Shown here: positions 9,421-18,581 of the stretch, one piece after another
Layout: every line of letters begins with the position of its first letter
Numbering within the stretch: position 1 is the stretch's first letter
DNA from: Polaribacter sejongensis
Lineage (GTDB): Bacteria > Bacteroidota > Bacteroidia > Flavobacteriales > Flavobacteriaceae
DNA: 64,000 nucleotides
Assembly: GCF_038024065.1 (NCBI RefSeq)
Contig: NZ_CP150667.1
Coordinates: forward strand, 4,285,501-4,349,500
Direction: 5' to 3'
Notes under the pieces: model-generated
The model's database searches: none
The model's input: only the letters and a program-made list of their open reading frames with translations
What the model was told of the DNA's origin: nothing
Position numbers and translations under genes: made by a program

Positions 9421-10788
9421 ATGAAAAATATATCAACTTTACTTATTTGTGTTATAATATTGCTTTCTTGTAAACAAGAAAAGCAACTATTTGTAGGCGT
9501 TAATCCAAATGCTTTAAAAGTAGATATAATTGTACCAGAACATGGTATGGCAGATCCTCATGCTTGGGTTAAAAATGATACCGTTTTTATAATTGCTGGT
9601 CATGATAAATCCTGGGATGCAAAAAGTGCTTTTCCAATGGATAGATGGGAAATTTGGTCATCCGCAGATTTAGTAAACTGGAATTTTCATAGAAATATCC
9701 TTCCAACACAAACATATATTGGCGATCAACCAAATTGTTGGGCAGGTGATATTTGTGAACGAGATGGAAAATATTATTGGTTTTTTTCAAATCGAAATAT
9801 AGACACTGGTGTTATGGTATCAGATAAAATAGATGGAGAATACAAAGATTTATTAGGAAAACCTTTATTACCAAAAGGAATTGTACCAGTCAATCCATAT
9901 GACCCAGAAATATATATAGAAAACGATGTCTACACTATTTGTTTTGGAGTGAACACCTATTACATGGCCACATTATCTAAAAATATGAAGTCTTTAGAAA
10001 GTAAACCAACTTCTATTTCTGTTATTGATGCAACAGGAAAAGAAATTTCTACAGATGATAAACCAACGTTATTTAAAAGAGGAGATTGGTATTATTTAGT
10101 TTATGGGAACAAATATGCAATGTCTAAAAAATTATATGGTCCATACAATTTTAAAGGAGCTTTCTTAGCAGGGGGTCATACAAGTTTTTTTCAATGGAAA
10201 GGCCAGCAATGGTATGTGTTACAAGAAAATCATGACATCAGTGCTTTTTATCGCGGAGCAAGTCTAAAACCTGTGTTCTTTAATGAAGATGGAACTGTAA
10301 TTATCCCTAAGGATGATAGAATGTATCCCGGTCCTGGAAGAAACTGGAAGTTTGAAAACAGTACAATGGGTTGGAAATCATTACAAGGTACAACAGTAAA
10401 TTTAAAAGAAAAAGGAATACTTACTGGTAATTTATCAGGCAAAAAAGCAATTATAGAAAGTGCGCCTTGGTTATATACAGATACGAGAGTTTGTAATAAA
10501 ATTTCTTATACAATCAAAAATAATAGTGCTGCAACCGAAATGAAAGTAGCTATCTATTCTAGAAATGAAGATGCCAGTTTTTGGACTTCAGGTACAAAAT
10601 CAATTGATTGGGAAAAACAAGAATGGATTACAATCCCAATAAAGTCAAATAGTACAGAATATGTAACATACATTATTAACCTTTTAGATTTTAAAGAAGT
10701 TAATGCTAGGTTAATGCAAATGGCAGTGCAACCTGCTTGTAATGCAGATAGTGGCACATGGGAAATTAAAAATATTTCTGTATTTTAA
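9421..10788 (+). CDS. GH43-like beta-propeller lipoprotein with C-terminal beta-sandwich
   Basis: 455 residues. A lipobox (IILLSCKQ) gives a lipoprotein that probably sits in the outer membrane or periplasm. Residues of about 45-305 resemble the five-bladed GH43/GH117-superfamily propeller (GMADPHAW, GDICERDGKYYWFF, NPYDPEIYIE). The tail (about 310-455) looks like a carbohydrate-binding beta-sandwich. The catalytic role is not proved: an exo-acting glycosidase on a side group or the anhydro-sugar end is likely. It lies between the transporter and the GH50 agarase in the same operon. Family assignment (GH43 rather than GH117 or GH32/68-like) is by eye. Confidence 0.72.
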   Translation: MKNISTLLICVIILLSCKQEKQLFVGVNPNALKVDIIVPEHGMADPHAWVKNDTVFIIAGHDKSWDAKSAFPMDRWEIWSSADLVNWNFHRNILPTQTYIGDQPNCWAGDICERDGKYYWFFSNRNIDTGVMVSDKIDGEYKDLLGKPLLPKGIVPVNPYDPEIYIENDVYTICFGVNTYYMATLSKNMKSLESKPTSISVIDATGKEISTDDKPTLFKRGDWYYLVYGNKYAMSKKLYGPYNFKGAFLAGGHTSFFQWKGQQWYVLQENHDISAFYRGASLKPVFFNEDGTVIIPKDDRMYPGPGRNWKFENSTMGWKSLQGTTVNLKEKGILTGNLSGKKAIIESAPWLYTDTRVCNKISYTIKNNSAATEMKVAIYSRNEDASFWTSGTKSIDWEKQEWITIPIKSNSTEYVTYIINLLDFKEVNARLMQMAVQPACNADSGTWEIKNISVF

Positions 10789-10824
10789 AAAATAAAAGAA
10801 CTGCTCTAATAAAAACGATAAAAA

Positions 10825-13038
10825 ATGAAGAAATTAACTAAAATAAAAACTTCAATGGATATTCTTCAAAAGAATAAATGGCAACTGATTATAGTAATTG
10901 GGTTGATTATAAACTTTAACTTCATGAGTTGTAATTCTTCTAAAAGTAATATTTCACAAAATGATTCTACAAATGAAGATGGTATGGTTTTATTTGACTT
11001 TGAGAATGAAACTCAAACTCAATTAGTAAAACCTCAAGATGCAACTTTCGAAATTATTTCATCAGGGAAAAGCAATCATTTACAGGTTAACAACGGAAAC
11101 ACCATAAGAGAAACAGGTGTGAAGTTAATGAGTCCTGAAGGCAAACCTTGGGATTTATCAAGTTACTATCAAGTAAAAGCGGATGTTTCTAATGTGGGTG
11201 ATGAAAAAATGCAAGTAGAACTTTTTGTTGGTAATGATCCTGATGGGTTGTTAAGATGGTATTGTTCAGATTATATCGATTTAAAACCAGGAGAAAGTAA
11301 AACAATCACTGTTAATTTAGCTTGGACTCCTTGGATTTTTAAACCACAAATAAAGATTAATGGTTTACGTGGAGTTCCTGGACAGATTAAAGCAGATTTA
11401 ACGAAAGTTACTGAGCTAACTTTCTGTTCTAGATACAATACAGAACCTAATAATTTTACAATTGATAATGTTAGAGCTGTTGGTAAATATGAAGAAAAAA
11501 GCCCTGATGGATTTTTACCTTTCATAGATAAATATGGACAATATAAACATCAAGATTGGAAAAATAAAATTCATTCTGATAAAGAAATTAAAGAATTTGC
11601 TAAGGCAGAATTAGCTTATTTAGAAAACGGTAAAGGGCCAAAAGATAGAGCCACTTTTGGAGGTTGGTTAAAAGGACCAAAATTAAAAGCAACAGGTTTT
11701 TTTAGAACAGAAAAAGTAGCAGATAAATGGTGGATGGTGGACCCAGAAGGATATTTATTTTGGACAGCAGGTTTAAACTGTGTCGCTTCAAACTCGGTTT
11801 TTACAGGTGTTTCTCAACGAGAAAATTATTTTGAATATTTACCAAAAAAAGACGATTCTTCTGCTCAGTTTTATCAAGAAGTAGATTATGCAACCCATGG
11901 TTTTTATAAAGATAAGAGACCATATAAAACGTTTAACTTTTATCAGAATAATTTATATAAAAAATATGGTGATGATTGGTTAAAAACATTTCAAGATGTT
12001 GCTCATAAAAGAATAAAAGATTGGGGGATGAATACCGTTGGTTTTATGTCTGATATAGGAGTAACAAAACAAAAAAGAACAGCATATGTTGGTTCTATTT
12101 GGATAAAAAATACACCAAAAATTGAAGGTTCAGAAGGTTTCTGGGGTAAGTTTCATGATGTTTTTGATCCTAATTTTAGAATAGCTGTTAGAAATTCTGT
12201 AGAATCTCAAAAAGAAGGTGCTAACGATCCTTGGTGTTTAGGGTATTTTGTTGATAACGAATTATCTTGGGGACAGTTAGGTTCATTAGCGGTAGGAACT
12301 TTAAAAAGTCCAGCAATTCAACCAGCAAAAATTGAATTTATCAACGATTTAAAAAATAAATACAAAAGCGTTTCTGCTTTAAATACTGTATGGAAATCTT
12401 CTTATAAATCATGGGACCAAATGTTATCATCAACAGAGACTCCAAATGAGAAATTTGCAAAATCAGATTTAGTTAATTTTTATAAGAGAATTGCAGAAAC
12501 ATATTTTAGAACTATTAATGAAGAGTTAAAATCGGTTGCTCCAAATCAAAACTATTTAGGTTGCCGATTTGCTTGGGCAAATAATGATGTTGTTTTAACA
12601 GCTGCGAGTCATTATTTAGATATTATGAGCTTTAATAAATACGAATATAGCATTGCAGATTTTTCGTTACCAAAAGGAGTTGATAAACCAGTTATGATTG
12701 GTGAGTTTCAGTTTGGTGCTTTAGATAGAGGAAGTCTACATGTAGGAATTAAAGCTGCAAAAGACCAAACAGAAAGAGGAGAAATGTTTAAAAGTTATAT
12801 ACAAGGAGCATTAAGAAACCCAAATATCGTTGGTGCTCATTGGTTTCAATATATAGATGAACCAAATACTGGACGTTTTGATGGAGAAAACTATAATGTA
12901 GGTTTTGTTGATATTACAGACAATCCTCATGAAGATTTTATAGAAAAAGTAAAAGAAACTACCTATTCTATGTATGAATATAGAAAGAATAACAATTTAG
13001 AAAACAAGAATTCTAATCAATCATTATCAAAAAAATAA
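10825..13038 (+). CDS. GH50 beta-agarase, lipoprotein
   Basis: 737 residues. An N-terminal lipobox (NFMSCNSS) follows a hydrophobic stretch. A second in-frame ATG at 10855 is an equally good start. A carbohydrate-binding-like domain (about 50-220) precedes the (beta/alpha)8 barrel. Likely acid/base and nucleophile glutamates are E479 (YFVDNELSWG) and E627 (MIGEFQFGA), both in GH50 signature contexts, with HWFQYIDEPNTGR near the end. GH50 enzymes cleave beta-1,4 bonds of agarose, often exolytically, to neoagarobiose. A paralogue is at 41302-43635. It lies 36 bases after the GH43-like gene. Confidence 0.87.
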   Translation: MKKLTKIKTSMDILQKNKWQLIIVIGLIINFNFMSCNSSKSNISQNDSTNEDGMVLFDFENETQTQLVKPQDATFEIISSGKSNHLQVNNGNTIRETGVKLMSPEGKPWDLSSYYQVKADVSNVGDEKMQVELFVGNDPDGLLRWYCSDYIDLKPGESKTITVNLAWTPWIFKPQIKINGLRGVPGQIKADLTKVTELTFCSRYNTEPNNFTIDNVRAVGKYEEKSPDGFLPFIDKYGQYKHQDWKNKIHSDKEIKEFAKAELAYLENGKGPKDRATFGGWLKGPKLKATGFFRTEKVADKWWMVDPEGYLFWTAGLNCVASNSVFTGVSQRENYFEYLPKKDDSSAQFYQEVDYATHGFYKDKRPYKTFNFYQNNLYKKYGDDWLKTFQDVAHKRIKDWGMNTVGFMSDIGVTKQKRTAYVGSIWIKNTPKIEGSEGFWGKFHDVFDPNFRIAVRNSVESQKEGANDPWCLGYFVDNELSWGQLGSLAVGTLKSPAIQPAKIEFINDLKNKYKSVSALNTVWKSSYKSWDQMLSSTETPNEKFAKSDLVNFYKRIAETYFRTINEELKSVAPNQNYLGCRFAWANNDVVLTAASHYLDIMSFNKYEYSIADFSLPKGVDKPVMIGEFQFGALDRGSLHVGIKAAKDQTERGEMFKSYIQGALRNPNIVGAHWFQYIDEPNTGRFDGENYNVGFVDITDNPHEDFIEKVKETTYSMYEYRKNNNLENKNSNQSLSKK

Positions 13039-13043
13039 AAACC

Positions 13044-14324
13044 ATGAGATTAAAAAAACGATATATAAAAACAAATTTAATTATTTTATTGATAACTACG
13101 ATAGTTATAGTTGCTTGCGGAAGTAGCTCAACAGAGCCCGAAGAACCACAAGAAATAAACGATACACCATCAGCAGTTGATGACACTTTAAGTGTTGATG
13201 AAAATAGTAGCTCTGGGACTTCAAATCAATTAAATGTAGCTTCAAATGATCATTTAGGAAATGATGGTGGAGGTACTGATAATTATAGTATAAAAACTGA
13301 TCCAACTAATGGTACTATAACTGAAGTAAGTGATGGTGTTTTTGAATATATCCCTAATGCTGATTATTTTGGAGATGACAGTTTTGCATATAATATAACA
13401 GATGTTGATGGTGATGTAGATTCTGCATCGGTTGCAATAACTGTAACAAAATTTGCACCAAGTGCTAGTGCTTTTAGTAATATTGATCCAAGTCTTCCTT
13501 CATTTGTTTCTATTGAAGATACAACTCCAACAGATAAAAAATGGGTAAAGTTTGAATCGATGTCTGATGAATTTGATTCTTGGGATAGCAGTAAATGGTT
13601 TAAATCTACTTGGAATTATCCTGCTCCCGTTTACATGTCTCAGTCTATACAAAACTCAGGAGTTACAGACGGTAAATTGTGGTTAAAAGCAACTTTAAAT
13701 GAAAGTAACCCTGATGGGAGATGGTTTCAAACAGCAAGAATTCATTCTATAGCTGAAACACAATATCCTATGTACACAGAAGCTAGAATAAAATCTTCTC
13801 ACATTTCTGCCTACAATACATATTGGTTAAATAATGGTGATATTAATAACAGAGATGAAATTGATATTATCGAGAACAACTCAAAACCTTCTTGCAATGG
13901 TTGTCAACCTGAATTTCCAACAAGAATGAATTCGCAATATTTTCATGCTGATGCAAGTAAATCTCCAGTGGAAATTAGAGATGAAGACAATTTTATAAAC
14001 ACCAATTTATCAAATAATAATCCTTTAAAAGGAGTAAAATGGAATGAAGCATATCAAACTTTCGGAGTTTGGTGGAAAGATGCTAAACACATTCAATTTT
14101 ACTTAAATGGAGAACCTGCTGGAAGTGTTGTAGTAGGTGAAGATAGAGGGGGACAAACATATGTAGGTCGTGAATTTACGCGTGATTTAGAAATAATATT
14201 TGATTTATGGACGAATGAAGGAAACTATCTAGGTGGTCTTCCTCCTAAATCAGATTTAGGTGATGATACAATTAATACCATGAGAATTGATTGGGTAAGA
14301 ACATGGAAATTAGAAGATAAATAA
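13044..14324 (+). CDS. GH16 beta-agarase/porphyranase-type lipoprotein with cadherin-like domain
   Basis: 426 residues. The lipobox (IVIVACGSSS) is followed by an acidic linker, then a VCBS/cadherin-like immunoglobulin repeat (about 45-130: VDDTLSVDENS ... YNITDVDGDVDSASV). The GH16 jelly-roll follows (about 160-426) with the catalytic E272-x-D274-x-x-E277 (DEIDIIE). Together these describe a surface endo-hydrolase that cuts internal beta-1,4 bonds of agarose or porphyran. Subfamily (agarase or porphyranase) cannot be settled by eye. It starts 5 bases after GH50 and runs directly into the GH2 gene. Confidence 0.87.
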   Translation: MRLKKRYIKTNLIILLITTIVIVACGSSSTEPEEPQEINDTPSAVDDTLSVDENSSSGTSNQLNVASNDHLGNDGGGTDNYSIKTDPTNGTITEVSDGVFEYIPNADYFGDDSFAYNITDVDGDVDSASVAITVTKFAPSASAFSNIDPSLPSFVSIEDTTPTDKKWVKFESMSDEFDSWDSSKWFKSTWNYPAPVYMSQSIQNSGVTDGKLWLKATLNESNPDGRWFQTARIHSIAETQYPMYTEARIKSSHISAYNTYWLNNGDINNRDEIDIIENNSKPSCNGCQPEFPTRMNSQYFHADASKSPVEIRDEDNFINTNLSNNNPLKGVKWNEAYQTFGVWWKDAKHIQFYLNGEPAGSVVVGEDRGGQTYVGREFTRDLEIIFDLWTNEGNYLGGLPPKSDLGDDTINTMRIDWVRTWKLEDK

Positions 14325-14344
14325 GAATATAAAAATAGAGATAA

Positions 14345-16825
14345 ATGAAGAATATTAGTCAAGAAGAAAGAGACTACTTAGCTGAACAAGGCAAAGAGTC
14401 TAACGAAAAAGTTGTTTTTGATTTAAGTGGAAACAAATGGCAATTTGAAGGTATAAGGCCAGACGAAGGTGTTAAAGTTGGTTTTCATGAGTTAAACTTT
14501 GATATTACAGGAGATTCATTTAATTGGTCTTTTGCGAAAGTTCCTGGAGATGTGTATACAGATTTATGGAGAGCAGGTAGAATAGAGGATCCGCATTTTG
14601 GAAGAAATAGTGTAAAAGCAAAATGGGTTCCAGAAAATGAATGGTGGTATAAACGTCAGTTCGATGTACCTAAAAACATGTTTGAGAAACACATTCAATT
14701 GGTTTTTGATGGTGTAGATTTTGGATGTGATGTTTGGTTGAATGGAAAATTTTTAGGTTCTCATGAAGGAATGTTTTCTAAATTTAAGTTTGATGTATCA
14801 GAAGATATCCGTTTCGAAAACTTGCGTTTCGGAACCAATGTTTTAATGGTTCGTTTACATCCAGCACCAAGAAGATATAGTCAAGTTGCAGGACGTAAAC
14901 CTGCGTGGCATGGAGATTATTGGGTAAGTTTACCTCCAACAGGAATTTGGAAACCAGTTTATTTAGAAGCAACAGGTAAGGTTACTATTGAAGATACGTA
15001 TGTAAAACCGGTTATATTAACTGAAGATTCTGCTCGTTTAGATGTAGAAATTGAGTTAAAAAATCATGAAGATGCTGAAAGAGAAGTAGCTATTAACATT
15101 GAAGTTGAAGGTGAAAATTTTGAATCTAAAACGTATCAAGTTCAGCAAAAAGTTAAAGTTTCTAAAGGAACTAATAACTATGAAATCAGTTTAGATATTG
15201 ATGGTGCAAAACTTTGGTGGCCTTGGGATTTAGGAGATCAAAACTTATATAATGCTAAAGTTACTGTTATTGAAGGTGAAGATACTTTATTAGACACAAC
15301 AGATACTTCTTTTGGAATTCGTGAAGTAAAAATGGTACACAATCCTGGGTTTACTTTAGAACAGGTAGAAAATCCTTGGACAGTTATGATTAATGACAGA
15401 CGTCATTTTATGCGTTCAGGAACTTGGGGAGGACCACCAGATATTTTTATGGGTCGTGCACATCCAAGTAAATATGTAGAGTTAATTCGTTTAGCAAAAG
15501 AATGTAACTTTAATAACTTAAGAATATTTGGTTGGCATCCAGAAGAAATTCCTTTATTCTACAAATTATGTAACGAAGCAGGTATTACAGTTTGGCAAGA
15601 TGTTTTACCATTAGCAAGTTTGTCTTTACCAAAAGATGAAGAATTTAAACAAGCTGTTTTTGCAGAAGCTATTTCATCTGTAAAAGCGCAACGTAATCAT
15701 CCTTGTTTAGTGTTATTAGAAGGTTCAGAAGAATTGTTTATGACAGCTTCAGACCCAGAACACAATTTAGAATTTGTAAATGCACTTGGTGAGGCTATTA
15801 AACCTTATACACCTTTACATTTTATACCTTCTTCACCTTTAAGTGATGAGGTTGGTTTAAATTTAGGTTTTAAACCAAACGAAAGTTTCCATGCGAATGA
15901 TTTATTCTATGGTGAAGGAGAGTTTGTAATGGAAGAATATTTCCCTAGTTTAGATTTTGCAGTAATTCCTGAATTAGCAATTTCTTCTTGTCCGAATGTA
16001 GAAAGTATTAAGAAGTTTATTCCTGCGGATGAAGTATGGCCTCCAGGACCAAGTTGGGGACACCATTGGACAGATTTTGATGCACTAAGAACTTTAAATT
16101 TTGAAGTTTTAGGAGATCAAAGTAGAGATGGTTTAGAAAAATTTGTTGAAGCTACTCAAATTTCACAAGGGGTTATTTTTCAATATGCATTAGAGCATTT
16201 TAGAACGAGAAAACCTAAAACAAGTGCTGTTTGTATTTGTCACTATATCACTTTTGCTCCAGATATGAAATGGGGAATTGTAGATTATTATCAAGAGAAA
16301 AAATTATCTTTTGACTATGTGAGAAAAGCATATCAACCTGTTTTAGTTACGATGAAACACAATAATAGACGTTGGTTACCAGGAGAAGAATTTAAAGGAG
16401 AATTATGGGTTGTAAATGATTATTATAAATCATTTAAAGACTGTAAAGTTACTATCAAATACTTGGATAATAATAAATCTGTATTCAAAGTAGAAACGTT
16501 TGATATTTCTGAAATTGGAGGAGATAGTTCAGGGAAATTTGTTGATGTTTCCTGTAAAGTTCCAGGAGTAATAGGAGATAAATTCTATACAGAAATTTCT
16601 CTTGTTGATGCAGATGGAAATTCTATTTCTGAAAATGACTATATGTTATTAGTAGCAGATAAAGAAAAAGATAGAAAAGAATTAAGAGCTATTGGTTTAG
16701 AAGCTTTTGAAACGAAGGAAAAATTTGGTTGGGCTAGTTACTTTAGATATTACCCTAGTTTAGGTGGTGAAGATGGAGTTCCAGAAGCGGATCAAAAAAT
16801 GCCAATTGCAAGAGGTTTTGAGTAA
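14345..16825 (+). CDS. GH2 exo-glycosidase, probable agarooligosaccharide beta-galactosidase
   Basis: 826 residues without a signal peptide. The GH2 layout is visible: sugar-binding jelly-roll (about 20-215), Ig-like domain (about 220-335), TIM barrel (about 340-650) and C-terminal beta domains. The acid/base region is LLEGSEELF (E462/E463), a variant of the usual N-E pair, and the nucleophile is probably E543 (VIPELAIS). The overall style resembles beta-mannosidase-like GH2 proteins. In agar loci such enzymes act as beta-galactosidases on agarooligosaccharides left after GH117, which fits here. It is the last gene of the operon, followed by a terminator. Mannosidase activity is the alternative by family but not by context. 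Confidence 0.82.
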   Translation: MKNISQEERDYLAEQGKESNEKVVFDLSGNKWQFEGIRPDEGVKVGFHELNFDITGDSFNWSFAKVPGDVYTDLWRAGRIEDPHFGRNSVKAKWVPENEWWYKRQFDVPKNMFEKHIQLVFDGVDFGCDVWLNGKFLGSHEGMFSKFKFDVSEDIRFENLRFGTNVLMVRLHPAPRRYSQVAGRKPAWHGDYWVSLPPTGIWKPVYLEATGKVTIEDTYVKPVILTEDSARLDVEIELKNHEDAEREVAINIEVEGENFESKTYQVQQKVKVSKGTNNYEISLDIDGAKLWWPWDLGDQNLYNAKVTVIEGEDTLLDTTDTSFGIREVKMVHNPGFTLEQVENPWTVMINDRRHFMRSGTWGGPPDIFMGRAHPSKYVELIRLAKECNFNNLRIFGWHPEEIPLFYKLCNEAGITVWQDVLPLASLSLPKDEEFKQAVFAEAISSVKAQRNHPCLVLLEGSEELFMTASDPEHNLEFVNALGEAIKPYTPLHFIPSSPLSDEVGLNLGFKPNESFHANDLFYGEGEFVMEEYFPSLDFAVIPELAISSCPNVESIKKFIPADEVWPPGPSWGHHWTDFDALRTLNFEVLGDQSRDGLEKFVEATQISQGVIFQYALEHFRTRKPKTSAVCICHYITFAPDMKWGIVDYYQEKKLSFDYVRKAYQPVLVTMKHNNRRWLPGEEFKGELWVVNDYYKSFKDCKVTIKYLDNNKSVFKVETFDISEIGGDSSGKFVDVSCKVPGVIGDKFYTEISLVDADGNSISENDYMLLVADKEKDRKELRAIGLEAFETKEKFGWASYFRYYPSLGGEDGVPEADQKMPIARGFE

Positions 16826-16850
16826 AAAGTAAAGCTTATTTTATAATTTT

Positions 16851-16893
16851 AAAAGGGATAATTCAATTTTATATTGAGTTATCTCTTTTTTTT
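16851..16893 (+). terminator. Intrinsic terminator of the main catabolic operon
   Basis: AAGGGATAATTCAA pairs, with two G-T steps, with TTGAGTTATCTCTT across a short loop and runs into a long T-tract (16884-16895). It closes the operon after the GH2 gene. Confidence 0.75.
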
Positions 16894-16983
16894 TTCTCTA
16901 ATTTCCCTAAATTTAAAAATAGTTGTAAAGGTTTTAGGTATTGATTTTTAGTGAGTTTTATGCAGTTTTTGTTGAAGTATTTA

Positions 16984-17005
16984 GCTTGTCAAGTTTTAGT
17001 TCAGT
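16984..17005 (+). promoter_or_regulatory. Shared operator motif upstream of secreted GH16
   Basis: TTGTCAAGT (16986-16994) is followed one 11-bp step later by the half-copy TTCAGT (17000-17005), in the same orientation as the gene at 17062 and 57 bases before its start. Confidence 0.6.
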
Positions 17006-17061
17006 TAAAAAAGTAACTTTTAATTACAATATTAATTAGTTTAGTAGAAAATATAATAAGT

Positions 17062-18297
17062 ATGATGAAAAATGCATTAATAATACTAATAAGTTTGTTT
17101 AGTATTTCAAATTTAACTAGTCAAGATTGGAATGGGGTTACGATTCCTGTAACTTTAGATGGTGGAGATACATGGGTGTTACAATCTAATGTTTCTGATG
17201 ATTTTAATTACAGTGCACCAGCTGCGAATAAAGGAACAACCTTTACAAGTAAATGGGATGATTTCTATCATAATGCATGGACTGGTCCAGGTTCTACAGT
17301 ATGGACTAGACAACATTCATCAGTTGATGGAGGTGAACTAAAATTAACAGCTACTAGATATTTAAGTAGCAGTGTTAATGCAGGTGCGATCCATTCTAAT
17401 AATACAATTCAATATCCTGTTTATATTGAAGCAAAAATTAAAATAATGAACTCTGTTTTAGCAAATGGAGCTTGGTTATTAAGCCCAGACGATACACAAG
17501 AAATAGATTTTATGGAAGGCTATGGCGCTACATATTCAGATAGTGCACAAGAAGATCTTTCTTGGTGGGGAGAAAGAATGCATGTAAGTCATCACGTCTT
17601 TATAAGATCACCTTTTAAAGATTGGCAACCAAGTGAACTAGCATCTGGAAATGGAAATCCAGCTCCAAACCCAACTTGGATAAGAAGAAACGACGGAAAT
17701 GGAAATATTAAGTGGAAAGATTCATATCACACCTATGGAGTTTATTGGAAAGACCCTTGGCATATTTACCATTTTATAGATGGTGTTCAAGTATCTAAAA
17801 GGGAAGGAAAAGATCAAATAGATCCTTTGTTTTTTACTAATTCAGTAAATCAAGGGGACTCAAGCAATGATACTAGAACAGGGCTATCTAAAGCAATGGA
17901 TATTATGATAACTGTTGAAGAACAAGGATGGAGAAAAGCAAACGAAAAGTCTGTTGTTCCTACAAATTCGGAGCTATCAAACATAGAAAATAATACATTT
18001 AAGATTGATTGGATTAGAGCCTATAAACCAACTAGTAGTTTATCTGTAAAGGATGTAAAAAATAATTTTAAAGTAAATATTTACCCAAATCCTACCTCTA
18101 AATTAATACAAATTAATGCTAGTCAATTAATTAATAAGATAGATTGTTTTGATGTAAGAGGTAAGCTAATCTGTTCAAAGAATTTTAATGATGCCGCTGT
18201 TAATTTTGATTTACAAAAGTTAACGAAAGGAATTTATTTCTTAGAAATTTCTGCTCAAGATGGATCTACTAGTAGACAAAAAATTCTAAAAAACTAA
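17062..18297 (+). CDS. Secreted GH16 beta-agarase/porphyranase with T9SS sorting domain
   Basis: 411 residues, starting MMKN (17062 or 17065). The signal peptide (IILISLFSISNLTSQ) is followed by a GH16 catalytic domain to about residue 325 with E147-x-D149-x-x-E152 (QEIDFME). The C-terminal 80 residues are a type A type IX secretion signal (VNIYPNPTSKLIQI ... KGIYFLEI ... RQKILKN). It is therefore exported by the T9SS and released or surface-attached, and makes the first cuts in agar or porphyran outside the cell. It is monocistronic, with its own operator and a strong terminator. Confidence 0.9.
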   Translation: MMKNALIILISLFSISNLTSQDWNGVTIPVTLDGGDTWVLQSNVSDDFNYSAPAANKGTTFTSKWDDFYHNAWTGPGSTVWTRQHSSVDGGELKLTATRYLSSSVNAGAIHSNNTIQYPVYIEAKIKIMNSVLANGAWLLSPDDTQEIDFMEGYGATYSDSAQEDLSWWGERMHVSHHVFIRSPFKDWQPSELASGNGNPAPNPTWIRRNDGNGNIKWKDSYHTYGVYWKDPWHIYHFIDGVQVSKREGKDQIDPLFFTNSVNQGDSSNDTRTGLSKAMDIMITVEEQGWRKANEKSVVPTNSELSNIENNTFKIDWIRAYKPTSSLSVKDVKNNFKVNIYPNPTSKLIQINASQLINKIDCFDVRGKLICSKNFNDAAVNFDLQKLTKGIYFLEISAQDGSTSRQKILKN

Positions 18298-18390
18298 ATT
18301 TATTTTTATTTGGATAAATGAATAACTCAGTATAAAATTTATTTTTTTTGATAAAGTTTATTAAGACTTAAAATTTAATTATAATATAAT

Positions 18391-18428
18391 AAAAAAAGGA
18401 GGTTAACAATTGTTAACCTCCTTTTTTT
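18391..18428. terminator. Strong bidirectional terminator
   Basis: A perfect 38-base palindrome with a GGAGGTTAACAA half-arm is flanked by seven A on one side and seven T on the other. It lies between the plus-strand GH16 gene and the convergent minus-strand VCBS gene, so it can stop transcription from both sides. Nothing else is seen in 18298-18581. Confidence 0.92.
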
Positions 18429-18581
18429 ATTTAGTTTCTATTCCGTTTAAAGGAATAATTTGTTTATAATAAACATTAAAAGAGTATAACAAAGAGTTAA
18501 GTAAAATCATGCTAATGCTGTGTAATTATAAACACCTTAAATATAATTAATATGCTTGTATAAATATTGTATTTTATTTCA